The translations under genes and the position numbers were made by a program. A stretch of 64,000 bases of DNA from Rhodoferax sp. GW822-FHT02A01. GTDB taxonomy: Bacteria; Pseudomonadota; Gammaproteobacteria; Burkholderiales; Burkholderiaceae_C. Each line of letters begins with the position of its first letter. Within the stretch, counting starts at the first letter, position 1. Where the stretch lies: positions 1,798,001 to 1,862,000 of the forward strand of contig NZ_CP152376.1 of assembly GCF_038784515.1 (NCBI RefSeq). Direction: 5' to 3'. The notes beneath the pieces are model-generated. The model saw only the letters and a program-made list of their open reading frames with translations, was not told where the DNA came from and made no database searches. Shown here one piece after another: positions 48,999 to 57,447 of the stretch.

Positions 48999-50027
48999 AT
49001 GTCCACCCGTTCCAGCGATCACCTGCCTGCTTCCATGATGGCCATGGTCACCGTTGGTCAGGGCGGATACGACCAGTTGGTCTACCGAGAAGTACCTGTG
49101 CCGACACTGCAGGCCGGCGAAGTGCTGCTGCAGGTACTGGCCGCAGGAATCAACAACACCGATATCAATACCCGCGTGGGCTGGTACGGAGCGGGCTGGA
49201 ATAGCGCCACACCCTTCCCCTTGATCCAGGGTGCCGATTGTTGTGGCCGCGTGGTGGCCATGGCGCCGGATGTGATCAGCCAGGTGCCAGGTCAGCGCGT
49301 GCTGGTGCGCAGCTGCATGCGCACCGCAGGCTTTGGCTCCATGGACACGCGCTGGCTGGGCACCGACTTTGACGGAGCCTTCGCTCAATACGTGAAAGTG
49401 CCGGCCACTGAAGTCTTCGCCGTTCATTCCGATTGGACGGATGCGGAACTGGCCTCTCTGCCCTGCGCCTGGGGCACCGCGGAAAACATGCTGGAGCGCG
49501 CGCACCTGGGGGTGGATGAACAGGTCTGGGTCACCGGCGCCTCCGGCGGAGTGGGTTCGGCAGCTGTGCAACTGGCCAAGCGCCGCGGCGCGGTGGTCAC
49601 CGCCATCACCAGCCGCGACAAGCGTGAACAGGTCGCCGCGCTGGGTGCCGACAACGTGCTGTGCCGCGAGGACGGCGCTGCCGCCTTTGCCCAACTGCAG
49701 GCCCCCGACCTGGTGGTGGACAACGTCGTTGGCTCGGGCTTTGCCGCGCTGCTGAAGGCGTTGCGCCGGGGCGGTCGCTACGTGACATCCGGTGCCATTG
49801 CCGGCGCCGACGTGGCGCTGGACATGCGATCGCTCTACTTGCGCGACATCACCCTGATCGGCTCCACCGCTTGGGACGAGGCGGTGTTTCCCAACCTGGT
49901 CGGCTATGTGGAGCGCAATGAAATCCGTCCAGTGGTAGCTGCCACCTTCGCCTTGCAGGACATGGCGCTAGCGCAGCAGGCGTTTCTGGAGAAACGCCAC
50001 ACCGGCAATCTGGTGCTGATTCCCTGA
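48999..50027 (+). CDS. MDR-family alcohol dehydrogenase/quinone oxidoreductase
   Basis: A 342-aa medium-chain dehydrogenase. The N-terminal GroES-like domain has EVLLQVLAAGINNTDIN and QGADCCGRVVAM. The Rossmann domain has VWVTGASGGVGSAAVQLAKRRGA. I see no clear GHE-type catalytic zinc site, so a quinone-oxidoreductase-like reductase is more likely than a zinc alcohol dehydrogenase. It follows gor by about 30 bases and may be co-transcribed. Confidence 0.85.
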   Translation: MSTRSSDHLPASMMAMVTVGQGGYDQLVYREVPVPTLQAGEVLLQVLAAGINNTDINTRVGWYGAGWNSATPFPLIQGADCCGRVVAMAPDVISQVPGQRVLVRSCMRTAGFGSMDTRWLGTDFDGAFAQYVKVPATEVFAVHSDWTDAELASLPCAWGTAENMLERAHLGVDEQVWVTGASGGVGSAAVQLAKRRGAVVTAITSRDKREQVAALGADNVLCREDGAAAFAQLQAPDLVVDNVVGSGFAALLKALRRGGRYVTSGAIAGADVALDMRSLYLRDITLIGSTAWDEAVFPNLVGYVERNEIRPVVAATFALQDMALAQQAFLEKRHTGNLVLIP

Positions 50028-50048
50028 GGCCGCCTGGACACCCTCTAC

Positions 50049-50534
50049 CTAGTCGGGTCGATCCAATTTGGTGGACAACAAAATGGTCGAGAATGCCGTC
50101 GCAACGCCTTTGATGGCGCGCACCTTGTCCATCAGGGCGTCCAACTCCTGCGTGGACTCCGTCGTCAACAGTGCGCAGTAATCGTAGCGGCCACTCACCG
50201 TATACAGCTTGGTGATTTCGTGTCGCCTCGAGAGCGCACGCACCACCTCGGACTCATGCCTGGAGTCGATGGTGATCAGCACCATGGCCCGTATGCCGGG
50301 TGTTGCGCGCGGAACGGTCACGCTCACGGTGTAGCCGGAAATCACGCCTGCATCTTCCAGTGCCTTGATGCGCAATTGCGCCGTGCTGCGTGCACAGCCC
50401 AGGGCCTTGGCCAACTTGATGACTGGCAAGCGCGCATTCACCTTCAGCAACTCAATGATCTGGCGATCCAGAGAATCCAGTGGGGGCAAATCAGGAGCGG
50501 TTGGAGACATGCGTTTGGAAGACGTCGATTTCAT
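50049..50534 (-). CDS. Lrp/AsnC family transcriptional regulator
   Basis: A 161-aa regulator: an AsnC-type winged helix (LDSLDRQIIELLKVNARLPVIKLAKALGCARSTAQLRIKALEDAGVISGYTV), then an RAM ligand-binding domain (about 80-155). The start is the ATG at 50534; a longer frame would read through the operator repeats. It is divergent from the davBA-like genes and is therefore their likely lysine-responsive regulator. Confidence 0.9.
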   Translation of the reverse strand: MKSTSSKRMSPTAPDLPPLDSLDRQIIELLKVNARLPVIKLAKALGCARSTAQLRIKALEDAGVISGYTVSVTVPRATPGIRAMVLITIDSRHESEVVRALSRRHEITKLYTVSGRYDYCALLTTESTQELDALMDKVRAIKGVATAFSTILLSTKLDRPD

Positions 50535-50560
50535 CGGACCATTGTGAGATGACAGGGGGT

Positions 50561-50630
50561 CATCAGTCAATATGACTGATGATGAATCAATATGCCTGAT
50601 TTGGCGACAGTGCATCAGTCATATTGGATG
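50561..50630. promoter_or_regulatory. Three operator-like repeats in the Lrp/davBA divergent region
   Basis: Copy 1 has perfect 9-bp arms CATCAGTCA (50561-50569) and TGACTGATG (50573-50581). Copy 2 (50581-50601) matches 16 of its 21 positions. Copy 3 (50613-50630) starts CATCAGTCATATTGGATG. The centres are about 20 and 32 bases apart, roughly two and three helical turns. Lrp-family octamers bind such repeated sites, so these are probable operators for the adjacent regulator. Confidence 0.7.
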
Positions 50631-50731
50631 TTTCCAACGGCTGGGTACCTCCCTAAACTCAAGTTCAAGGCGGAGCTTGCGCATGCGATGCCAGGCCCAG
50701 TCGTTCACCTACATCCCAACAAGTATTGCCC

Positions 50732-52396
50732 ATGCCTATTGATACCCCCAAGCCCGTCACGCAGTTCGGTCCGGACTTTCCATTCGCATTTGATGACTGG
50801 ATTTCCCATCCGGCAGGGCTTGGCCAAATACCCGCCGCTCGGTATGGCCAAGAGGTTGCCATCGTGGGTGCAGGGATGGCGGGCATGGTGGCTGCCTATG
50901 AACTGATGAAACTGGGCCTCAAACCCGTCATATACGAGGCCTCGCGAATGGGCGGCAGGCTGCGGTCCCAGCGTTTTGAAGGCACGCACGATGTGGTGGC
51001 TGAATTGGGCGGCATGCGCTTTCCGTTATCGGGGACGGCCTTCTTTCATTACGTCCACACACTCGGCCTGAAGACACGACCCTTCCCCAACCCGCTCACA
51101 CCGGCGTCGGGCAGCACGGTCATCGACCTGGAGGGAAATACGCACTATGCCGAGTCGCTCCAGGACCTGCCGCCCTTGTTTCAAGAGGTAGCGAATGCCT
51201 GGGCCGAGGCACTGGAGACCGATGCCCGCTTCAGCGACATGCAGCGCGCCATACGGGAACGTGATGTCCCTGCCCTCAAGGCACTATGGAACGTGTTGGT
51301 GCCACTCTGGGATGACCGCACTTTTTACGACTTCGTGGCCACCTCCAGTGCCTTCTCCAAGCTCAGTTTTGCGCACCGGGAGGTGTTCGGGCAGGTGGGG
51401 TTCGGCACCGGCGGATGGGACTCCGATTTCCCCAACTCCATGCTGGAGATCTTGCGTGTGGTTATCACCAGCTGCGACGACAACCAGCACCTGATTGTGG
51501 GCGGCTCCGAGCAGGTGCCCCATGGCCTGTGGCGCCACGCTCCTGAACGATTGGTCCACTGGCCTCTGGGCACCACGCTGGAACGCCTGCATGCTGGAGC
51601 GACGCGCCCCGGTGTGACCGGGATCGTGCGAGACAGCGACGGCCAACTGGTGGTAACAGACACCTGGGGCACCCAACGGCGCTACGCCGCTGTACTGACT
51701 ACCTGCCAAAGCTGGTTGCTGACGACGCAGATTGCGTGCGATGAGGCGTTGTTCTCGCAAAAAATGTGGATGGCACTGGACCGTACCCGCTATATGCAAT
51801 CAAGCAAAACGTTTGTGATGGTGGACCGTCCGTTCTGGAAAGACAAGGATCCGCAAACCGGGCGTGACGTCATGAGCATGACTCTGACCGATCGCCTCAC
51901 ACGCGGCACTTATCTGTTTGACAACGGCCCTGACAAGCCCGGTGTCATATGCCTCTCCTACGCATGGATGGGTGACGCCCTGAAGATGCTGCCGCAATCA
52001 GTGGACAAGCGTGTTCGTCTGGCGCTCAAGGCCCTGAAGCAAATCTACCCGAAAGTGGATATCGCCAGCCACATCATTGGTGATCCCATCTGTGTCTCCT
52101 GGGAGGCAGATCCCCATTTTCTGGGGGCCTTCAAAGGGGCGCTGCCGGGTCACTACCGCTACAACCAGCGCATGTATTCGCACTTCATGCAGGACCAATT
52201 CCCCGAAGCGCAGAAGGGCATCTTCATTGCGGGTGACGACGTGTCCTGGACGCCTGCCTGGGTGGAGGGCGCGGTGCAGACCTCACTCAATGCCGTGTGG
52301 GGTATCCTGCACCACCTGGGCGGCAGCACGCACCCGGTAAACCCAGGCCCGGGCGATGTGTTCGACGCCATCGGACCATTGAAACTGGAAGACTGA
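50732..52396 (+). CDS. davB: Flavin monooxygenase of the lysine/tryptophan 2-monooxygenase family
   Basis: A 554-aa FAD amine-oxidase-fold enzyme. The dinucleotide motif is EVAIVGAGMAGMVAAYEL, followed by IYEASRMGGRLRS and ELGGMRFPLSG (substrate-pocket region). The C-terminal FAD contact is GIFIAGDDVSWTPAWVEGAV. The family turns an L-amino acid into its amide with loss of CO2. The nitrilase-type amidase next door matches DavB-DavA (lysine to 5-aminovaleramide to 5-aminovalerate). Tryptophan 2-monooxygenase usually pairs with an amidase-signature IaaH. Substrate is inferred. The ATG at 50732 is preferred over TTG 50726. Confidence 0.72.
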   Translation: MPIDTPKPVTQFGPDFPFAFDDWISHPAGLGQIPAARYGQEVAIVGAGMAGMVAAYELMKLGLKPVIYEASRMGGRLRSQRFEGTHDVVAELGGMRFPLSGTAFFHYVHTLGLKTRPFPNPLTPASGSTVIDLEGNTHYAESLQDLPPLFQEVANAWAEALETDARFSDMQRAIRERDVPALKALWNVLVPLWDDRTFYDFVATSSAFSKLSFAHREVFGQVGFGTGGWDSDFPNSMLEILRVVITSCDDNQHLIVGGSEQVPHGLWRHAPERLVHWPLGTTLERLHAGATRPGVTGIVRDSDGQLVVTDTWGTQRRYAAVLTTCQSWLLTTQIACDEALFSQKMWMALDRTRYMQSSKTFVMVDRPFWKDKDPQTGRDVMSMTLTDRLTRGTYLFDNGPDKPGVICLSYAWMGDALKMLPQSVDKRVRLALKALKQIYPKVDIASHIIGDPICVSWEADPHFLGAFKGALPGHYRYNQRMYSHFMQDQFPEAQKGIFIAGDDVSWTPAWVEGAVQTSLNAVWGILHHLGGSTHPVNPGPGDVFDAIGPLKLED

Positions 52397-53244
52397 TGAG
52401 CGCCGCTGAACTCCCCGACCAAGTACGCAGTCCGCTCACGCTGGCCGTGTACCAGTGCCAGTCCCGACCGCTGGACGTTGCTGCCAACCTGGAGCGCATG
52501 GAACGCGTTGCTGGGCAGGCGCGCACGCGCGGTGCCGAAGTGGTGCTGTTTCCCGAGATGTTTGTCACGGGCTACAGCATTGGCGCCAGCGCGGTTCGGG
52601 CCTTGGCGCAGAGCTCGGAAGGCGCCTATCGCCACGCCGTGGCGCAGATTGCCCGCTCGGTCGGCATTGCCATCGTATTTGGATATCCCGAGCGCGATTC
52701 GACCGACCGTGTATTCAATGCCGCACAGTGGATTGATGGCAAGGGTGAGGTGGTCCTGAACTATCGAAAGACGCATCTGTACGGAGCACTGGATCGCAGC
52801 CAGTTCAGCGCAGGTGTGGCTGACCCATCGAACCTCCAGCTGGGGGAGCTCAACGGCTGGAAAATGGGTTTGCTGATTTGCTATGACATCGAGTTCCCCG
52901 AGAACACGCGCCGCCTGGCGTTGGCGGGTGCGGACTGCGTCCTGGTGCCAACCGCAAACATGGACCGCTACGACTTTGTGCCCGACACCCTGGTGCCCAC
53001 GCGGGCCTTTGAAAACCAGATGGTTGTGGCGTACGCCAACTACTGTGGGCCTGAAGGGAGCTTGCGCTACGGCGGACTCAGTTCCATTGTCGATGCTTTG
53101 GGCCGGCCACTAGCCAAGGCAAAACGGGATGAAACGCTGCTCGTCGCGGTACTACAACCCGCCGAGCTGAACGACGCGAGACTTCAACAAACGCATCTGC
53201 AAGAGATGCGCGCATACATGCTTGGGTCCGCGATGAACCAGTAG
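52396..53244 (+). CDS. davA: Nitrilase-superfamily amidase (5-aminovaleramidase type)
   Basis: A 282-aa carbon-nitrogen hydrolase with the Glu-Lys-Cys triad: Glu54 (LFPEMFVTGY), Lys125 (NYRKTHLYG) and Cys162 (LICYDIEFPEN). Its start shares a base with the upstream monooxygenase stop (TGATG), which links the two in one pathway. DavA hydrolyses 5-aminovaleramide to 5-aminovalerate. I use davA by context; another aliphatic amide is possible. Confidence 0.75.
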   Translation: MSAAELPDQVRSPLTLAVYQCQSRPLDVAANLERMERVAGQARTRGAEVVLFPEMFVTGYSIGASAVRALAQSSEGAYRHAVAQIARSVGIAIVFGYPERDSTDRVFNAAQWIDGKGEVVLNYRKTHLYGALDRSQFSAGVADPSNLQLGELNGWKMGLLICYDIEFPENTRRLALAGADCVLVPTANMDRYDFVPDTLVPTRAFENQMVVAYANYCGPEGSLRYGGLSSIVDALGRPLAKAKRDETLLVAVLQPAELNDARLQQTHLQEMRAYMLGSAMNQ

Positions 53245-53247
53245 ACG

Positions 53248-53265
53248 GGCCGTGCGGGCACGGCC
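53248..53265. terminator. Hairpin after davA
   Basis: A short perfect inverted repeat GGCCGTGC/GCACGGCC with a 2-base centre lies three bases after the davA stop. No T tract follows, so it is a weak terminator candidate. Confidence 0.4.
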
Positions 53266-53330
53266 TGGTCAGCTTGGGCAAACTACTGATGCCCGTCCGG
53301 TTTGTTGCGATTGATGGGGGCGCTGGATCC

Positions 53331-54716
53331 TCAGTCGCGCATCAGCGCCTCGATGGCGTCCGCGTCCACTGGCACGCCGCGGCTGATCAGCTCGCAACCG
53401 TCTGCGGTCACGATGGCATCGTCCTCGATGCGGATGCCGATGTTGTGGAACTGCTCCGGCACGCCTTCGGCTGGGCGCACATAGATGCCCGGCTCTATGG
53501 TCAGCACCATCCCGGGCTGGAGGATGCGCGCCGGGCGGTTGATGATGGTCTCGCCGGTGAGCGCATCCTTGCGCTCGGTCTTCTGCCCGATCTCCGAGGG
53601 CTCGGTGTACGGGCCGCAGTCGTGCACGTCCATGCCCAGCCAATGGCCGGTGCGGTGCATGTAGAACTGGAAGTAGGCGCGCTTTTCAATCACGTCGTCC
53701 AGTGTTCCCACCTTGTTCCTGTCCAGTAGCCCCAGATCCAGCATGCCCTGGGCCAGCACCTTCACCGTGGCTTCGTGCGGGTCGGTAAAGCGTGCACCCG
53801 CATGGGTTGCCGCAATGGCAGCCTCCTGCGAGGCGTGCACCAGGTCATAGAGCGCACGCTGCGGACCGCTGAACTTGCCGTTGGCCGGGAAGGTGCGGGT
53901 GATGTCGGAGGCGTAGCCATTGAGCTCGCAACCCGCGTCGATCAGCACCAGCTCGCCGTCGCGCACCAGTCCGGCGTCGGCTCGGTAATGCAGCACGCAG
54001 GCATTGGCACCTGCGGCCACGATGGACTCGTATGCCGGGTATTGCGCGCCCTGCGTGCGAAAGGCGTGCAGCAGCTCTGCATCCAGGTGGTATTCGCGCA
54101 CCTCCTTGCCTGCGCGCAGCATGCGCGCACACGTCTGCATGGCGCGCACATGGGCCTGTGCGCTGATCTGGCCGGCACGGCGCATGGTGTCCTGCTCGCT
54201 GGCGTCCTTGACCAGGCGCATCTCGTCGAGCGGGCCGCACAGGTCACGCTGCTGTTCCGGTGCCAGGGTGCCGTAGCGTACCCGGGCGCGCAAGGTGCCC
54301 AGCCAGCCGTCCACGCGCGACTCCAGACCCTTGTGGGTAGCGAATGGGAACCACACTGCATCACAGCCATCCAGCAGGGCAGGCATGCGGGTGTCGAGCT
54401 CGGTGACCGAATAGGCCGCATCCACCCCCAGGGTTTGTGGTGCCGCGTCAGGGCCGACGCGGAAGCCGTCCCAGATCTCGCGCTCCAGATCCTTGGGTTG
54501 GCAGAACAGGGTGGTGTGGCCGTTGGCCTTGATCACCAGCCAGGCCTTGGGTTCGCGAAAGCCGCTCAGGTAGTAGAAGTAGCTGTCATGGCGGAACTGG
54601 AAGTCGGAGTCGCGGTTGCGTTGCTGTTCGGGCGCGGTGGGCAGTATGGCCACGCCATGGGGGCCCATGTGCTGGGCCAGGGCGGCGCGTCGTGCTTGGT
54701 AGAGGGCGGTATTCAT
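53331..54716 (-). CDS. pepP: Xaa-Pro aminopeptidase P
   Basis: A 461-aa dimanganese peptidase of the M24B family that releases N-terminal residues next to proline. It has an N-terminal AMP_N domain (about 5-135) and a pita-bread domain with metal ligands in LVLIDAGCELNGYASDITRTFP (two Asp), HRTGHWLGMDVHD (His), LTIEPGIYV (Glu) and GIRIEDD (Glu). It lies 13 bases downstream of murU on the same strand. Confidence 0.95.
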   Translation of the reverse strand: MNTALYQARRAALAQHMGPHGVAILPTAPEQQRNRDSDFQFRHDSYFYYLSGFREPKAWLVIKANGHTTLFCQPKDLEREIWDGFRVGPDAAPQTLGVDAAYSVTELDTRMPALLDGCDAVWFPFATHKGLESRVDGWLGTLRARVRYGTLAPEQQRDLCGPLDEMRLVKDASEQDTMRRAGQISAQAHVRAMQTCARMLRAGKEVREYHLDAELLHAFRTQGAQYPAYESIVAAGANACVLHYRADAGLVRDGELVLIDAGCELNGYASDITRTFPANGKFSGPQRALYDLVHASQEAAIAATHAGARFTDPHEATVKVLAQGMLDLGLLDRNKVGTLDDVIEKRAYFQFYMHRTGHWLGMDVHDCGPYTEPSEIGQKTERKDALTGETIINRPARILQPGMVLTIEPGIYVRPAEGVPEQFHNIGIRIEDDAIVTADGCELISRGVPVDADAIEALMRD

Positions 54717-54729
54717 TGCGGATTCCAGA

Positions 54730-55485
54730 TCAGTTGTTGAGCAGGGCCAGGCGCTGAGGCGTGCCTACGTCGGTCCAGGCGCCAGTGTAGAGCGCGGCAC
54801 TCACCCTTTGCTGGTCCATGGCCAATCGCAGCAGTGGTGCCAGGGCTGCATGTGTACCTGCCGGATTGCCCGGCGGTACGTCGCACCAGGGCTGCAGGAA
54901 CAGCTCCTTGCGGTACAACCCGATGGTCGAGAAGGTGTAGCGCGGCATGCCCGTGTCCTTGGGTATGTTGAGCGCCAGCCCGCTGGCTGGGTCCAGACCA
55001 AAGTCGCCCGCCGGGTTGTGCTCCGGGTTGGGCACCAGCCAGATGTGCGCCAGTTTGTCGCTGCGCAAAAAGGCCTGTACATCGTCCCGACTGAACACGA
55101 AGTCGGGTGCAAACACGTCGGCGGCCATGGCCCAGAACGCGTCGCCCAGCAGCGGCAGGGAACGGCAGATGCCGCCTGCGGTTTCCAGCGCACCGCCAAA
55201 GTCCAGGCCCTCGCGTGAATAGCGCAGTTGCATGGACCCGGTGGCCGGAGGATGTGCAAAGGTGTTGCCGAAGCGGGCCTCGATCTGCTCGCCCAGCCAG
55301 GCGGTGTTGATCACTCCGTTGTGGAATCCGGCTTGCAGCAGTGCCTCCATGCGCCACTGCAGCAACGGCTTGCCGCGCACGGTCAGCAGGGGTTTGGGCG
55401 TGCGGTCGGTCAAGGGACGCATGCGTTCACCGCGTCCGGCGGCCAGCAGCATCACAGGGATATCAAGGGTGATTTCAGAAGGCAT
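54730..55485 (-). CDS. murU: N-acetylmuramate alpha-1-phosphate uridylyltransferase
   Basis: A 251-aa nucleotidyltransferase of the GlmU/RmlA type with the GxGxRMRPLT motif (AAGRGERMRPLTDRTPKPLL) and TDVGTPQRL at the C-terminus. MurU makes UDP-MurNAc from MurNAc-1-phosphate, the second step of the cell-wall recycling bypass begun by AmgK. Its usual partner amgK is encoded about 24 kb upstream at 29667-30749. It appears to share a transcript with pepP. Confidence 0.88.
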   Translation of the reverse strand: MPSEITLDIPVMLLAAGRGERMRPLTDRTPKPLLTVRGKPLLQWRMEALLQAGFHNGVINTAWLGEQIEARFGNTFAHPPATGSMQLRYSREGLDFGGALETAGGICRSLPLLGDAFWAMAADVFAPDFVFSRDDVQAFLRSDKLAHIWLVPNPEHNPAGDFGLDPASGLALNIPKDTGMPRYTFSTIGLYRKELFLQPWCDVPPGNPAGTHAALAPLLRLAMDQQRVSAALYTGAWTDVGTPQRLALLNN

Positions 55486-55636
55486 TTAGGCGTGTTGCAA
55501 GAGCAAAAGAGTAAACAAACGTAAGCAAGACCATGATTTGTATCGTAGAAGCACCAATCCGGGTCATATATGGCTTGCTATGCGTACGCGGCCCGCTATA
55601 TTGGCAGATGGACGCATGCTGTATCGGGAGACAGTT

Positions 55637-56275
55637 GTGAAAATAGACCATAAATTAAAGAACCGCATCCGCTTCAATCAGTTGGACGCCGATGCCCGTG
55701 ACCGTTTGCGTCGTATCTACCACCTCACCTCCGCAGCTGCAGCCCTGCAGATTGTGCAGTCCGGCTTCATCTGGAGCGACGCGCCCGACCTGTGTCCCAA
55801 TTTTTCGCCCAATTCCAGCAGCAAGCCGGTGATCAAGGCCGCACCTGAAATCTGGCTGGGATTCCGGTTTTCCGGCCCGGCCCATCTGGTGTCGGAAGAT
55901 ACCGAGGCCTCCAGCTATGCGCCGCAGTCCATGTACGTGCACCTGTACGAGTGGCCCGATATGTTTGGGCTGCAAGGCATGCGGGTGGCCCGCATACGCA
56001 TCTCGTCGCCCACTGCCGCCGGTCTGGAGTGCATAGGCTTTCAGGCAACACCCGCCTTCATGGAAAAGTGCAAGACCGACATTGCATCCACCTTGCTGCT
56101 CACGCGCCTGAAACGCCTGACGGCCCTGTCGCGCAGCGTGCAGGTGCCCGCCAACGCGGCCGAGCGCGCGGCCACGTTGGCCGCATTTCCGGTGCCACAA
56201 TTCAGCGCCATGGATATCTACCAGATGCGTTTTCAGCTGTGGCGCAGGCGCCTGCTCAAGCGGTTCCAGAAATAG
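55637..56275 (+). CDS. Unknown protein with DarT/ART-like N-terminal motif
   Basis: A 212-aa protein that I do not recognise with confidence. Residues 24-43 read YHLTSAAAALQIVQSGFIWS, which resembles the YHITH...L...I...GG.WSDA start of DarT-type (DUF4433) ADP-ribosyltransferases. A later GMRVARIRIS strand and a basic C-terminal helix follow. No further NAD-binding or catalytic motif is clear. The GTG start at 55637 has a GGGAG site 6 bases upstream. It stands alone just before an HD-GYP regulator on the same strand (11-base gap), so the two may form an operon. Confidence 0.7.
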   Translation: MKIDHKLKNRIRFNQLDADARDRLRRIYHLTSAAAALQIVQSGFIWSDAPDLCPNFSPNSSSKPVIKAAPEIWLGFRFSGPAHLVSEDTEASSYAPQSMYVHLYEWPDMFGLQGMRVARIRISSPTAAGLECIGFQATPAFMEKCKTDIASTLLLTRLKRLTALSRSVQVPANAAERAATLAAFPVPQFSAMDIYQMRFQLWRRRLLKRFQK

Positions 56276-56286
56276 CCGCGGCACCT

Positions 56287-57447
56287 ATGGAACAAGAGGA
56301 GGAACTGGCTTCATTACCCATGATTCTGGTGGTGGATGACTCGCCGGACTTTCTGATTCTGATGCATGGTCTGTTGCGCGACCGATACCGGGTCAAGGTG
56401 GCCAGTGACGGTGAGCGTGGCTTGGCTGTGGCGCGCCAGTCACCGGCGCCTGACCTGATCCTGCTGGACGTCTCCATGCCTGGCCTGGACGGCTATGCGG
56501 TCTGCCAGCAGCTCAAGCAGGACCCCGCCACGCGGGACATACCGGTGATCTTTCTGACCTCCCGCAGCGAGGTGCAGGACGAAGAAAAGGGCTTTGCCCT
56601 GGGCGCAGTGGACTACATCACCAAGCCCGTGAGTCCGGTGGTGGCACTGGCCCGGCTGCGCACGCATCTGGCCATCAAGACCAGTACCGACTATCTGCGT
56701 GACAAGAATGCGCTGCTGGAAGAGGAAGTGTCGCGGCGCACGCGCGAAATCAATGCCATCCAGGACGTGACCATTCTGGCCATGGCCTCCATGGCCGAGG
56801 CCCGCGATGTAGACACGGGCAACCATGTGCGGCGGGTGCAGCACTATGTGCGCGCCCTGGCCTGGAAGCTCTCCAGCCATCCGCGCTTTCGCGACTACCT
56901 CACCGTGCCCACCATCTCCATGCTGTTCAAATCCACGCCGCTGCACGACATTGGAAAGGCCGGCATACCGGATCGCATTCTGCTCAAGCGCGGGCGCCTC
57001 ACCCCGGAAGAGTTCGAGGTCATGAAGACCCACACCACCCTGGGGCGCGATGCCATCGCCCATGCGGAAGCGGCACTGGGTGTGGACGTGCCGTTCTTCA
57101 CCATGGCCAAGGAGATTGCCTACTCGCACCAGGAAAAGTGGGATGGCACGGGTTACCCGCAAGGTCTGGCAGGAGACCGCATCCCCATCCCTGCGCGTCT
57201 GATGTCGGTGGCTGACGTGTACGACGCGCTCATCAGCCGCCGCGTGTACAAGGAGCCGATGCCGCATGCCGACGCGGTGCAGGTGATACAGGGCGCCAGC
57301 GGTCAGCATTTCGATCCGGACGTGGTCGAGGCGTTCATGCAGATCCATCAGCAGCTGTATGCCATCGCTCTCACTTACGCCGATAGCCATAGTGACCTTG
57401 AGCGCAAGGCACAATACCTAAAAATCAGTCTGGAGACACCCCCATGA
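56287..57447 (+). CDS. Response regulator with HD-GYP domain
   Basis: A 386-aa two-domain regulator. The receiver has phospho-acceptor Asp61 (LILLDVSMPGLDG) and ends near TKPVSPVV. A linker helix leads to the HD-GYP domain with TGNHVRRV, the HD pair His220-Asp221 (PLHDIGKAGIPDRI) and Gly-Tyr-Pro at 289-291 (GTGYPQGL), the signature of c-di-GMP phosphodiesterases. No dedicated kinase is next to it. Its 3' end overlaps the malic enzyme start by 4 nt. Confidence 0.93.
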   Translation: MEQEEELASLPMILVVDDSPDFLILMHGLLRDRYRVKVASDGERGLAVARQSPAPDLILLDVSMPGLDGYAVCQQLKQDPATRDIPVIFLTSRSEVQDEEKGFALGAVDYITKPVSPVVALARLRTHLAIKTSTDYLRDKNALLEEEVSRRTREINAIQDVTILAMASMAEARDVDTGNHVRRVQHYVRALAWKLSSHPRFRDYLTVPTISMLFKSTPLHDIGKAGIPDRILLKRGRLTPEEFEVMKTHTTLGRDAIAHAEAALGVDVPFFTMAKEIAYSHQEKWDGTGYPQGLAGDRIPIPARLMSVADVYDALISRRVYKEPMPHADAVQVIQGASGQHFDPDVVEAFMQIHQQLYAIALTYADSHSDLERKAQYLKISLETPP

